Below are positions 7,617-16,180 of a stretch of 64,000 bases of DNA, piece by piece (position 1 is the stretch's first letter; every line of letters begins with the position of its first letter). Origin of the DNA: Clostridiales bacterium UBA1738. Its GTDB lineage: Bacteria; Bacillota; Clostridia; UBA1381. The stretch spans positions 1 through 64,000 of the forward strand of contig DCIA01000002.1 of the NCBI GenBank assembly GCA_002315735.1, written 5' to 3'. The position numbers were made by a program, and so were the translations under genes. The notes under the pieces are model-generated. The model was given only the letters and a program-made list of their open reading frames with translations. It ran no database searches and was not told the origin of the DNA.

Positions 7617-9388
7617 TCTTGTAATTTTTTTAGGCTATAAAAGATTCCTTGTTTTTCCATAAGTTCATCATATGTTCCTATTTCAACTATCTTTCCACCA
7701 TCAACAACGGCTATTTTGTCAGCATTTTTTATGGTTGAGAGTCTATGTGCGACTAAGAAGGTGGTGCAATGTTTCATCATTTTGTCGACTGCTTTTTGGA
7801 CTTGCTTTTCGGATTTTGAATCAAGTGCCGATGTGGCTTCGTCAAATATGATGATTTTCGGGTCTCTTAGTAATGCTCTTGCAATAGATATTCTTTGCTT
7901 TTGGCCACCCGATAATTTGCTGCCGTGAACTCCTAAATGACTATACATTCCGTCAGGAAGCCCATTTACTATATTCCAAAGCCCGACATCTTCCAAAACC
8001 TTTTTTATTTCCAAATCAGAAACATTATCAGAACCATATGCAATATTGTCACGAATTGTGCCTGAAAATAAAATTGTATTTTGCGGTACAACTGCAATTT
8101 GTTTTCTAAATTCTGTAAGGTCAAGGTTTGTCATATTTATTCCGTCAATCAGGATTTTACCACTTTGAGGTCTGTCAAATCCTATTAAAAGATTTAATAT
8201 TGTTGATTTTCCTGCTCCCGAGCCTCCAACAAAAGCGATGCTTTCGCCGGGATTTACAGTGACTGAAAAGTCATCTAAAACATAACTGGCACCGTCTTCG
8301 TATTTGTATTTTATATCTCTAAACTCAACTTTTCCTTTTAAATCAGTAATTGGTATGATTTTGTTGTTTATTTCATATCTGTCGTCTGTTAAGACTTCAC
8401 TTACAGAGTTTATAGATTCCAAACCTTTGGTTATTTGTGGATAAATATTAAATAGTGAATTTACTTGACCTGCAATTTGCGAAAAATATGTTTGATATAA
8501 AACGACTTCGCCGACAGTGATTTTTTTCTTATATGCCAGATATCCTGTAAATGCAAGGCAGGCAAGTTGTGATACTTGCATTATAACCCAACTTATCGCA
8601 GCAAATATCCATGTTGATTTATCAAGTTGATAACCAACATTCATAATTGCGTCGAGTCTTTTGCCCATCTTTGTGATTTCTCTATTTTGAAGGCCGTGAG
8701 CACGGGTTACGGGAATTAATTCCAGCATTTCCGATACTTCCGACTGCGTTTCTTCGATTTCACTTCTAAAATCGGTGTTTTCTTTTTTGATTTTCTTTTT
8801 GAGTGAGCGAAGAGCAATTATTTCGAGAGGGATAACCCCTAAGAAAAACAGAAGCACAATAGGACTTTTTTTCATTGTTATAACAATTGCAATTAAACTA
8901 TCAACAATGATGGTAAATGCAGTTCTGAAAAGTTGTGACATAATTGATTCAATATTTTCACAATCACGCATTATTTTTGAAAGTAATTTACCACTGCTGT
9001 TGTTTCGGTGGAATGATATTGATAAACTTTGCAATTTTTGAATTAAACAACTTCTTAAATTATGCTCAATTTTTCTTACCAAGCGGTCAAAATATTTTGA
9101 AACGCTGTATGTTGTAAAAATATTTTGAAGAAGAAAAATAAGTAAAATTGATATGTTTATTACAAACTTTTTCATTGAATGTTGGTCAGGGTATGTAACT
9201 ATATTAATGATATTTGTTGTTACAATTGGTGAAATCCAAACGGGTGAATGTTGAAGCATAAGATAGAACGTGCTTATTAATAGTGACTTTGTTTCACCCT
9301 TGTAAAAGCCTAATAAAATTTTTATGGGCTTTCCTTTGTTTTCTGTAAAAAGTCTTGTTGTGTTATCTTTAGAATTTTTGTTTTTCAT
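7613..9388 (-). CDS. ABC exporter, fused permease and ATPase (multidrug/lipid type)
   Basis: 591 residues from the ATG at 9388; a GTG 12 bases further upstream falls inside the AGGTGG ribosome binding site and is rejected. The N-terminal half carries about six membrane segments (residues about 25-300). The C-terminal ATPase has Walker A GGSGAGKST, the signature LSGGQKQRISIARAL, Walker B IIIFDEATSALD and the H-loop AHRLSTIK. It is a half-size exporter expected to work as a homodimer, since no second half gene is adjacent. The cargo is unknown. It is monocistronic and divergent from the secreted protein at 9581. Confidence 0.88.
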   Translation of the reverse strand: MKNKNSKDNTTRLFTENKGKPIKILLGFYKGETKSLLISTFYLMLQHSPVWISPIVTTNIINIVTYPDQHSMKKFVINISILLIFLLQNIFTTYSVSKYFDRLVRKIEHNLRSCLIQKLQSLSISFHRNNSSGKLLSKIMRDCENIESIMSQLFRTAFTIIVDSLIAIVITMKKSPIVLLFFLGVIPLEIIALRSLKKKIKKENTDFRSEIEETQSEVSEMLELIPVTRAHGLQNREITKMGKRLDAIMNVGYQLDKSTWIFAAISWVIMQVSQLACLAFTGYLAYKKKITVGEVVLYQTYFSQIAGQVNSLFNIYPQITKGLESINSVSEVLTDDRYEINNKIIPITDLKGKVEFRDIKYKYEDGASYVLDDFSVTVNPGESIAFVGGSGAGKSTILNLLIGFDRPQSGKILIDGINMTNLDLTEFRKQIAVVPQNTILFSGTIRDNIAYGSDNVSDLEIKKVLEDVGLWNIVNGLPDGMYSHLGVHGSKLSGGQKQRISIARALLRDPKIIIFDEATSALDSKSEKQVQKAVDKMMKHCTTFLVAHRLSTIKNADKIAVVDGGKIVEIGTYDELMEKQGIFYSLKKLQE

Positions 9389-9434
9389 GTAAAATACCAC
9401 CTAAAAAATAAAAATTTCACTTATTTGCATAACT

Positions 9435-9462
9435 ATTATAACAATAAGAAAATAAATGTCAA
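9435..9462 (-). promoter_or_regulatory. Promoter of the ABC exporter
   Basis: Minus strand TTGACA (9462-9457), 16-base spacer, TATAAT (9440-9435), both consensus. TTGTTCATATG lies immediately upstream of the -35, the same 11 bases as in the operator of the metal ATPase near 63850. Confidence 0.75.
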
Positions 9463-9520
9463 TACATATGAACAAATAATAAAAAAAGATTTAAATATTT
9501 ATAAATAAATTATTAAACTA

Positions 9521-9549
9521 TTGACTTTATCTATCATAAAAGATACAAT
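9521..9549 (+). promoter_or_regulatory. Promoter of the copper-amine-oxidase-N domain gene
   Basis: TTGACT (9521-9526), 17-base spacer, TACAAT (9544-9549), about 31 bases before the start codon. Confidence 0.7.
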
Positions 9550-9580
9550 AAATTTATGAAAATGAAAGGTGGAATTTTAT

Positions 9581-11482
9581 ATGAAAAAAACAGTTTCAGT
9601 ATTACTTGGCACTGCACTTTTGGCATCTTCTTTTGCCGGTGCTGTGGCAGATACAAAAGATATAGAAGTAATTATTAACGATTCTAAAATTGAATTTGAT
9701 GTAAATCCGTTTATAGAAAATTCGAGAACACTTGTTCCTATGCGAAAGATATTTGAATCATTAGGTTGCACAGTCGACTATTATGTAGACGAAGAAGGAA
9801 AACAAAATATCATAGCATACCGTGCAGATGAAAATATTTCGCTTGTTATAGGTTCGGACAAAATGGAAGTAAGCGGAACAGAAGTTTTGATTGATGTTCC
9901 TGCAAAAATTGTAGAGGACAGAACATTTGTGCCGATTAGAGCGATTTCCGAAGCACTAAACGAAAAAGTCAACTGGGACGGTGAAAATTATAAGGTAATC
10001 ATTAATAGCGAACATGGTGACTACAAAATTTTGACAAAGAACTTGTCAGAGCATAATGACGGGTTTGATATTTCTATTGCATACCCAATGATTGAAAATA
10101 AAGATAATGATAGTTTTATTGAAGAATTAAATAAAAAGACAGAAAATACAGCACAAGAAAATTTTGAAAATTATAAGAAGAGTTTAGAGGAAGAAATAGG
10201 TGAACTCAGAGAAAATGGGTTTGACGGTAAATTATCATACAGCGAAACTTATAAAGTGCAATGTAATGCAAATGATGTGTATTCGGTAACAAAGTATGTG
10301 TATGAGTATCATGGTGGCCCACACCCCAATACAACGCTTATTTCGGAAAACTACAATTTAAAAGACAAAAAAGAGATAAAACTTTCTGAAGTGCTTGAAA
10401 GGGATGAAAAGGAAATTCAAACATTTATATATGATACTTTCAAAGAAAAATTTGAAAGTGAAGGCGTGTTTGATGATTATGTGAAAGATAATTTATCTCA
10501 AAATGCTAAAAAGGTTAATTTCTATTTAAATGATACTATGGTAGTATTGTATTTTAATCAATATGATGTTACACCATATGCTTATGGAATACCATCAGTT
10601 GAGTTTATAATCGGTGAAGAATATGCTGACTTTTATGCAGAACTTATGGACATGATTTCAAAAACAGAAGTAGGAACTGCGGGAAGTTCATTAAAGGCAC
10701 AAGAAAAACTAAAAGAAATTGCTGAGTGGTTTGAAATTAATAATCCGACAAAAGAGGAGTTTGAAGAAACCTTTGCATTATGCATAAGCGGAATACCGAG
10801 CAATATGCAAAAGGAATATGATGAGCAATTTGCACTTTTAATAAATGCGTATGAAAATATTATTAAAGATATGACAGGGGAAAGTGCAGAAAATGCGAAA
10901 CTATCGGCTGAAGATATTAGAAATCTTGGAAGATTTGTCGGAATTGCAAATAAAGAAGGCTATAAGTTTGTAGAACCGTTTATACAATATTTTGATGAAA
11001 ATGCAACTTATACGGGAGTAATAAACGGTGCAGATGGTGAGAATGTTAAATTGAATTTGTATTATGACAATTTCTATGATGCGGTAGAAATCTCAAAATT
11101 AAAAGTCGGTGACATAATATTTGCATCAAACGGCGCAATAAAAATTAAAAAAATAGAAAATGAAAATGGCGGAATTACAATAAATGGCGGGCTTGATAAT
11201 TTCGGTGTATGGCTTACCGCAGGTGATGGCGGAACATATTACGAAACGATGATGGACGGAGACATCGCAAAAACAAGCCTTGGCGAGTTTTCGATAAAAC
11301 TTTCAAAAAATGTAGTTTTTGCAGATAAGTCGGACTTGGAATCGGAAGAACCAAAGGTTTATAATGGGTTTGATGAGGTTATGAACTTAGTAAAAACTGA
11401 TGAAACAATAAATTACGGAACACTTGAAGTTTTGATTGAAAATAATGAAATAACAAGTATTATAAAACATTATCATCCGTAA
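9581..11482 (+). CDS. Secreted protein with copper amine oxidase N-terminal-like and RsiV/DUF3298-like domains
   Basis: 633 residues from ATG 9581, chosen over a GTG at 9569 that sits in the AGGTGG site. A Sec signal peptide covers about residues 1-24 (hydrophobic core, AGAVAD). Residues about 27-140 match the copper amine oxidase N-terminal domain pattern, with two copies of the R-T-(LF)-VP-(MI)-R motif; in Firmicutes this is a cell-envelope module, not an oxidase. Residues about 145-350 resemble the DUF4163/DUF3298 region of RsiV-like proteins (YHGGPHPNT, YFNQYDVTPYA). The remaining 280 residues I do not recognise. A TetR gene follows 24 bases downstream and may be co-transcribed. Confidence 0.7.
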   Translation: MKKTVSVLLGTALLASSFAGAVADTKDIEVIINDSKIEFDVNPFIENSRTLVPMRKIFESLGCTVDYYVDEEGKQNIIAYRADENISLVIGSDKMEVSGTEVLIDVPAKIVEDRTFVPIRAISEALNEKVNWDGENYKVIINSEHGDYKILTKNLSEHNDGFDISIAYPMIENKDNDSFIEELNKKTENTAQENFENYKKSLEEEIGELRENGFDGKLSYSETYKVQCNANDVYSVTKYVYEYHGGPHPNTTLISENYNLKDKKEIKLSEVLERDEKEIQTFIYDTFKEKFESEGVFDDYVKDNLSQNAKKVNFYLNDTMVVLYFNQYDVTPYAYGIPSVEFIIGEEYADFYAELMDMISKTEVGTAGSSLKAQEKLKEIAEWFEINNPTKEEFEETFALCISGIPSNMQKEYDEQFALLINAYENIIKDMTGESAENAKLSAEDIRNLGRFVGIANKEGYKFVEPFIQYFDENATYTGVINGADGENVKLNLYYDNFYDAVEISKLKVGDIIFASNGAIKIKKIENENGGITINGGLDNFGVWLTAGDGGTYYETMMDGDIAKTSLGEFSIKLSKNVVFADKSDLESEEPKVYNGFDEVMNLVKTDETINYGTLEVLIENNEITSIIKHYHP

Positions 11483-11506
11483 GCTAAACGGAAGAAAAGG
11501 TGTATT

Positions 11507-12091
11507 ATGGGGAAGAAAAACTTAAATGTCACAAAAAAGAAGATAGTATCGGCTGCTTGGAAACTTTTTTACGAGCAAGGCTATGAAAATACAACAATAG
11601 ATGAAATTGTTGATGAGTCAATGACTTCGAGAGGCTCTTTTTATCATTATTTTGATGGCAAAGATGCACTTTTGAGTTCGCTATCTTATTTGTTTGATGA
11701 AAAGTATGAAGAACTTTCTGAAAATATGGATTGGTCTTTAAATACTTTTGATATTTTGATGTATATTAACAGGGAACTATTTGAAATGGTGGAAAACACC
11801 ATTTCAGTTGACCTGTTGGCACAACTTTATTCGTCACAAGTAATCACAAATGGGGAAAAACATCTTCTTGACCACAACAGAGTTTACTATAAACTTTTGA
11901 GAAAAATTGCAATGGAAGGTCAAGCAAGGGGAGAACTGACAAAAGAAATCAGTGTAAATGAAATAGTAAAAGAATATGCACTCTGTGAAAGAGCGCTTTT
12001 GTACGATTGGTGTCTTTGCAATGGTGAATATTCTGTTAAAAACTATTCGGAAAAAATGCTCCCGCTCTTTTTAAAGCATATCAAAAAATAA
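11507..12091 (+). CDS. TetR/AcrR family transcriptional regulator
   Basis: 194 residues. The N-terminal helix-turn-helix (about residues 10-56: KKIVSAAWKLFYEQGYENTT, then RGSFYHYFDGKDALL) is typical. The C-terminal ligand domain is unrelated to any I can name. AAGGTG precedes the ATG. Candidate targets are the adjacent symporter gene, whose promoter contains an interrupted palindrome (12197-12224), and its own upstream neighbour. The inducer is unknown. Confidence 0.9.
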   Translation: MGKKNLNVTKKKIVSAAWKLFYEQGYENTTIDEIVDESMTSRGSFYHYFDGKDALLSSLSYLFDEKYEELSENMDWSLNTFDILMYINRELFEMVENTISVDLLAQLYSSQVITNGEKHLLDHNRVYYKLLRKIAMEGQARGELTKEISVNEIVKEYALCERALLYDWCLCNGEYSVKNYSEKMLPLFLKHIKK

Positions 12092-12196
12092 AATTTATTT
12101 TTTGACATAAGAAATAAATGAAAAATTATACAGCCTATTTTGCTAGTAAACATAACAAATATTCCACTTTTTAACAAAAATAGTACAGACTAAAAT

Positions 12197-12224
12197 CTAT
12201 ACTGCGTTCTGTATTGCAATATAG
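12197..12224 (+). promoter_or_regulatory. Candidate TetR operator in the putP promoter
   Basis: CTATACTGC (12197-12205) and GCAATATAG (12216-12224) form an inverted repeat with 8 of 9 pairs and a 10-base spacer. The right arm covers the -35 box at 12214-12219. The position suits repression by the TetR protein encoded just upstream; the link is inferred. Confidence 0.35.
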
Positions 12225-12242
12225 TAAAATGTATGGTACAAT
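12214..12242 (+). promoter_or_regulatory. Promoter of the symporter gene
   Basis: TTGCAA (12214-12219), 17-base spacer, TACAAT (12237-12242). Confidence 0.6.
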
Positions 12243-12277
12243 ATCCGAGAAATAAAAAATAGAGAGGGGAATATTTT

Positions 12278-13813
12278 ATGACATCTACAATGTGGACAAT
12301 GGTTGTTGCCATAGTAGTTTATATGGCAATGATGGTTTATGTAGGAATAAGATGTTCAAAACAGAACAAAACAACAGATGATTTTTATTTGGGTGGAAGA
12401 AAACTTGGCCCTTTTGTTACTGCTATGAGTGCAGAAGCATCTGATATGAGCGCATATCTTTTGATGGGTATTCCGGGACTGGCACTTATGACGGGTCTTG
12501 CAGAAGCAACTTGGACTGCGATTGGATTAGCAGCCGGTACATATTTAAACTGGTTATTCGTTGCAAAAAGACTTAGAAATTACAGTGAACATATTGGTGC
12601 TGTAACACTTCCTGAATTTTTCTCAAAGAGATATAAAGATAACAAGAATGTTTTATCAATTATCGCTGCTATCGTAATCATAATCTTCTTTATACCTTAC
12701 ACGGCATCAGGTTTCTCTGCTTGCGGTAAACTTTTCTCCGGTATGTTTGATATGAACTATATGACAGCTATGGCAATTAGTGCGGTAATTATAGTGGTTT
12801 ATTGTACACTTGGAGGATTCTTGGCAGCATCAACAACAGACCTTATTCAAAGTATTGTTATGACAATTGCACTTTTAATCGCTCTCGGTATCGGAGAAGG
12901 TACAATAGGCGGATTTAGTAAGGTTTTTGAAAATGTTAGAAGCCTTGACGGTTATTTAGATCTTAGAAAAGGTTTTAATGTAGCAACAGGGGCAACAGGA
13001 ACTTATGGCGGCTTTAAAGTTGCTACAACTCTTGCTTGGGGACTTGGATACTTTGGTATGCCACATATTCTTCTAAGATTTATGGCTATTGATGACCCTA
13101 AAAAACTAAAAACTTCAAGAAGAATTGCAAGTGTTTGGGTTGTTATTTCGATGGCAGTCGCAGTATTAGTAGGTGTTGTTGGTTACAGCTTAATGAAAGC
13201 AGGTATTGTAAATACTTATGATAGTTCATCGGCAGCAGAAACAATCCTTGTAGATATTTCAAGATACTTAACAAAGTTAGGTTATATCCCTGCATTTGTG
13301 GGTGGTATCTTCCTATCAGGTATTTTGGCATCAACAATGTCAACGGCAGATTCACAACTTATTGCTGCTTCATCAAGTGTAACGCGTGACCTATTAGTTA
13401 ATACATTTAAGGTTAATCTATCAGAAAAGGCTACAATGATTATTGCTCGTCTATCTGTAATTGTAATAGCTGTTATTGCATTCTTCTTAGCAATGGATCC
13501 AAATAGTTCGGTATTCCGTGTAGTATCATTTGCATGGGCAGGATTTGGAGCAGCGTTTGGCCCTGTTATGATTCTTTCGTTATACTGGAAGAGAGCTACA
13601 AAGGCCGGCGCTCTTGCAGGTATGATTACAGGTGGAGCTATGGTGTTTATTTGGAAGTTCATTATCGCAAACCTTGGTGGAGTATTTGAAATCTATGAAT
13701 TACTTCCTGCATTTATAATCGCAGCTATTGCTATGGTAATTGTTAGTTTGATTACAGCTAAACCTTCACAAGAAGTGATTTGCGAATTTGAGGAAGTTGG
13801 AAAAATAAAATAA
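12278..13813 (+). CDS. putP: Sodium/proline symporter-type transporter (SSS family)
   Basis: 511 residues with about 13 hydrophobic segments, typical of sodium:solute symporters. Diagnostic stretches include DFYLGGRKLGPFVTAMSAEASDMS near the N-terminus, the GGFLAASTTDLIQ region and LASTMSTADSQLI, whose serines contribute to the sodium site in PutP. The best match from memory is proline:sodium symport. AGAGAGGGGA precedes the ATG. It stands alone between the TetR gene and the amino acid importer, with its own promoter and a possible TetR operator. Confidence 0.88.
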   Translation: MTSTMWTMVVAIVVYMAMMVYVGIRCSKQNKTTDDFYLGGRKLGPFVTAMSAEASDMSAYLLMGIPGLALMTGLAEATWTAIGLAAGTYLNWLFVAKRLRNYSEHIGAVTLPEFFSKRYKDNKNVLSIIAAIVIIIFFIPYTASGFSACGKLFSGMFDMNYMTAMAISAVIIVVYCTLGGFLAASTTDLIQSIVMTIALLIALGIGEGTIGGFSKVFENVRSLDGYLDLRKGFNVATGATGTYGGFKVATTLAWGLGYFGMPHILLRFMAIDDPKKLKTSRRIASVWVVISMAVAVLVGVVGYSLMKAGIVNTYDSSSAAETILVDISRYLTKLGYIPAFVGGIFLSGILASTMSTADSQLIAASSSVTRDLLVNTFKVNLSEKATMIIARLSVIVIAVIAFFLAMDPNSSVFRVVSFAWAGFGAAFGPVMILSLYWKRATKAGALAGMITGGAMVFIWKFIIANLGGVFEIYELLPAFIIAAIAMVIVSLITAKPSQEVICEFEEVGKIK

Positions 13814-13816
13814 ACC

Positions 13817-13845
13817 TTGCATTTTAGATTTATTTGTGATATAAT
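13817..13845 (+). promoter_or_regulatory. Extended -10 promoter of the amino acid importer operon
   Basis: TTGCAT (13817-13822), 17-base spacer, TATAAT (13840-13845) with TGA directly before it. Confidence 0.75.
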
Positions 13846-13879
13846 AACCAAATCAAATCTGATTTTTGGAGGAATTAAA

Positions 13880-14635
13880 ATGAAAAAAATTTTAGGGCTA
13901 TTATTAGCCACAGTTATGTGTGTTGGAGTTTCATCGTGTGGAAAGCAAGAAGAAGTAACAGATAAAACATATGTTATCTATTCTGATAACTCATTTGCAC
14001 CGTTTGAATTCTTAGATACAGAAACAAATCAATACATTGGTGTTGATATGGATATTTTGGCAGCAATTGCAGAGGATCAAGGTTTTAAGTATGAAGTTAA
14101 AAATGAAGGCTTTGATGCATCAATGGGTGCAGTTCAATCAGGTCAAGCAGATGCTATGATTGCCGGTATGACAATTACAGACGAAAGAAAGCAAACATTT
14201 GATTTTTCAGATGGTTACTTTGAAGATGGTCAAATCCTTGTAGTTGCAAAAGACAGCGATATTATGTCTGAAAAAGATTTAGCCGGTAAGAATGTTGCAA
14301 CAAAGATTGGTACAATGGGTACTGAATATGCTGAAAGCATTAAAGGTAAAGTTGGTTTTGAAACTGTAAATTATGAAGATTCACCAACAATGTACACAGC
14401 AATCGAAAACGGCACAAATGATGCTTGTTTTGAAGACCGTTCAGTTGTTGAATGGGCTATTAAGAATGAAAACCTAAACCTTAAAACTGTTGGCGATGTT
14501 GTCAATCCAAAACAATATGGTTTTGCAGTTAAAAAAGGTGCAAATACTGAACTTATTGAGATGTTTAATGCAGGTCTTGCAAACATCAAGGCAAATGGCA
14601 AGTATGATGAAATACTAGCTAAATACGGATATTGA
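13880..14635 (+). CDS. Polar amino acid ABC transporter, substrate-binding lipoprotein
   Basis: 251 residues from ATG 13880, with GGAGG 8 bases upstream; a TTG at 13817 overlaps the promoter and is rejected. The lipoprotein signal ends VGVSSC, so the mature protein should be lipid-anchored at C21. The family-3 periplasmic-binding fold is shown by FAPFEFLD, GVDMDILAAIAE, QADAMIAGMTIT-ER and KIGTMGTEYA. The ligand is a polar amino acid; glutamine, cystine, arginine or histidine cannot be told apart here. It heads a three-gene operon with a permease and an ATPase. Confidence 0.93.
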   Translation: MKKILGLLLATVMCVGVSSCGKQEEVTDKTYVIYSDNSFAPFEFLDTETNQYIGVDMDILAAIAEDQGFKYEVKNEGFDASMGAVQSGQADAMIAGMTITDERKQTFDFSDGYFEDGQILVVAKDSDIMSEKDLAGKNVATKIGTMGTEYAESIKGKVGFETVNYEDSPTMYTAIENGTNDACFEDRSVVEWAIKNENLNLKTVGDVVNPKQYGFAVKKGANTELIEMFNAGLANIKANGKYDEILAKYGY

Positions 14636-14663
14636 TATATAAATATTTATAAATAAAAAATAT

Positions 14664-14698
14664 CAAAATTCAGCACAGTGTTTCTGTGCTGAATTTTG
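14664..14698 (+). promoter_or_regulatory. Intercistronic 15-bp perfect hairpin without a T run
   Basis: CAAAATTCAGCACAG (14664-14678) and CTGTGCTGAATTTTG (14684-14698) form a perfect stem with a 5-base loop. GTGATTAAAAGG follows rather than a T tract. A likely role is to stabilise the binding-protein message or partly limit read-through, so that the binding protein outnumbers the membrane parts. Confidence 0.65.
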
Positions 14699-14720
14699 GT
14701 GATTAAAAGGAATAATACAT

Positions 14721-15392
14721 ATGGATTTTTTGAGAACATTAAGGGACGGAACACCGCTGTTTTTAGAAGGTGTAAAACTAACAGTTATAGTCTCTATCCT
14801 TGCTATTTTAATTGGTATGCTTATAGGATTTTTTACATGCCTATTCAGACTATCAAAAAGTAAAATTTTGAAAGCTATATCCGGAGTTTATGTTTGGATT
14901 ATTCGTGGAACACCAATGATTGTACAAGCATTCATTGTATATTTTGGTTTTCCGCAGCTTATTCAAACATTTATACCGGGCTATAAAATTGATTCATATA
15001 CGGCAAGTCTTATAACGCTTAGTTTAAATGCCGGCGCATATTTGTCGGAAGTGTTTAGAGGCGGTATTTTAGCAATACCAAAGGGTCAAGAAGAAGCAGC
15101 CAGAAGTTTGGGTCTTAGTAAAGCAAAGACTATGGTTAAGGTAATTTTACCACAGGCTGTTAAGGTTGCAATCCCTTCAATGGTTAATCAGTTTATTATT
15201 ACTATTAAGGACAGTTCGATTTTGTCGGTAATAGGTCTTGCAGATCTTGTTAATAAAGCAAAAGTATATGTTGGGTCATCATACCAATTCTTTGCCACAT
15301 ATACGATTATAGCAATATACTATTTGATTGTTATTTCAATCTTGATGATTATTTCAAACAGGCTTGAAAAGAAATTATGTCACAATAACTAA
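14721..15392 (+). CDS. Polar amino acid ABC transporter, permease
   Basis: 223 residues with about five membrane helices. The HisM/GlnP-type motif IIRGTPMIVQ is near residue 58, and the EAA loop QEEAARSLGLSKAKTM (about 119-134) contacts the ATPase. Only one permease gene is present, so it should form a homodimer. AAAGGAA precedes the ATG. It lies between the binding protein and the ATPase of the same importer. Confidence 0.95.
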   Translation: MDFLRTLRDGTPLFLEGVKLTVIVSILAILIGMLIGFFTCLFRLSKSKILKAISGVYVWIIRGTPMIVQAFIVYFGFPQLIQTFIPGYKIDSYTASLITLSLNAGAYLSEVFRGGILAIPKGQEEAARSLGLSKAKTMVKVILPQAVKVAIPSMVNQFIITIKDSSILSVIGLADLVNKAKVYVGSSYQFFATYTIIAIYYLIVISILMIISNRLEKKLCHNN

Positions 15393-15407
15393 GGAAGAGG
15401 TAATGAC

Positions 15408-16139
15408 ATGAACATAAAGGTTAAAATTGAAGATTTGCATAAGTCTTTTGATAGTAATCCTGTCCTAAAAGGTATAAATCTTGATGTTTGCGAAGGCGAA
15501 GTTGTATGTGTTATTGGGCCATCAGGTTCCGGAAAATCAACTATGCTTCGCTGTATAAACTTACTTGAAACACCTTCACAAGGTACGATTACAGTTGATG
15601 GATTTAATCTTACCGATAAAAAAGCAGATATTAATAAAATTAGAAGAAATATCGGAATGGTATTCCAGCAATTTAACTTATTTCCTCATTTAACTGTTTT
15701 GCAAAATATAATTATGGCACCTGTTGACGCAAAACTAATGACGAAAGATGAAGCAAAACTTGAAGCAAGAAGGTTGCTTGCAAGGGTTGGTCTTTCGGAT
15801 AAAATAAATGAATATCCACAAAGTTTATCAGGTGGTCAGCAACAAAGAGTAGCTATTGCAAGAGCTCTTGCAATGCATCCTGATGTTATGCTGTTTGATG
15901 AACCTACATCTGCGCTTGATCCTGAAATGGTCGGCGAAGTTTTAGAGGTTATGAAAGAACTTGCTAATGATGGAATGACAATGATTTGTGTAACTCATGA
16001 AATGGGCTTCGCACGAGAAGTTGCAAACAGAGTGGTATTCGTTGATGAAGGAATTATCATGGAAGAGGGAACACCGGAAGATATTTTTGGTAATCCTTCG
16101 AATCCAAGAACTATTTCATTCTTGAAGAAAGTATTATAA
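15408..16139 (+). CDS. Polar amino acid ABC transporter, ATP-binding protein
   Basis: 243 residues. Walker A GPSGSGKST (about 43-51), Q-loop GMVFQQFNLFPHLT, signature LSGGQQQRVAIARAL, Walker B VMLFDEPTSALDPE and H-loop THEMGFA are all intact, in the GlnQ/HisP subfamily. GAGGT precedes the ATG. It is the last gene of the importer operon, closed by a hairpin at 16138. Confidence 0.95.
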   Translation: MNIKVKIEDLHKSFDSNPVLKGINLDVCEGEVVCVIGPSGSGKSTMLRCINLLETPSQGTITVDGFNLTDKKADINKIRRNIGMVFQQFNLFPHLTVLQNIIMAPVDAKLMTKDEAKLEARRLLARVGLSDKINEYPQSLSGGQQQRVAIARALAMHPDVMLFDEPTSALDPEMVGEVLEVMKELANDGMTMICVTHEMGFAREVANRVVFVDEGIIMEEGTPEDIFGNPSNPRTISFLKKVL

Positions 16140-16163
16140 AGGGTGGATTTGTCCGCCTTTTTT
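16138..16163 (+). terminator. Terminator of the amino acid importer operon
   Basis: AAAGGGTGGA (16138-16147) and TCCGCCTTTT (16152-16161) pair with two G-T wobbles; T run follows. The stop codon of the ATPase gene overlaps the stem. Confidence 0.7.
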
Positions 16164-16180
16164 GATTAAAGGAGAAATTT

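Noticed and set aside
12092..12196. Second promoter (TTGACA at 12102) before putP
   Set aside because: The nearest -10-like sequence is 19 bases away and no gene or leader feature follows that needs it.
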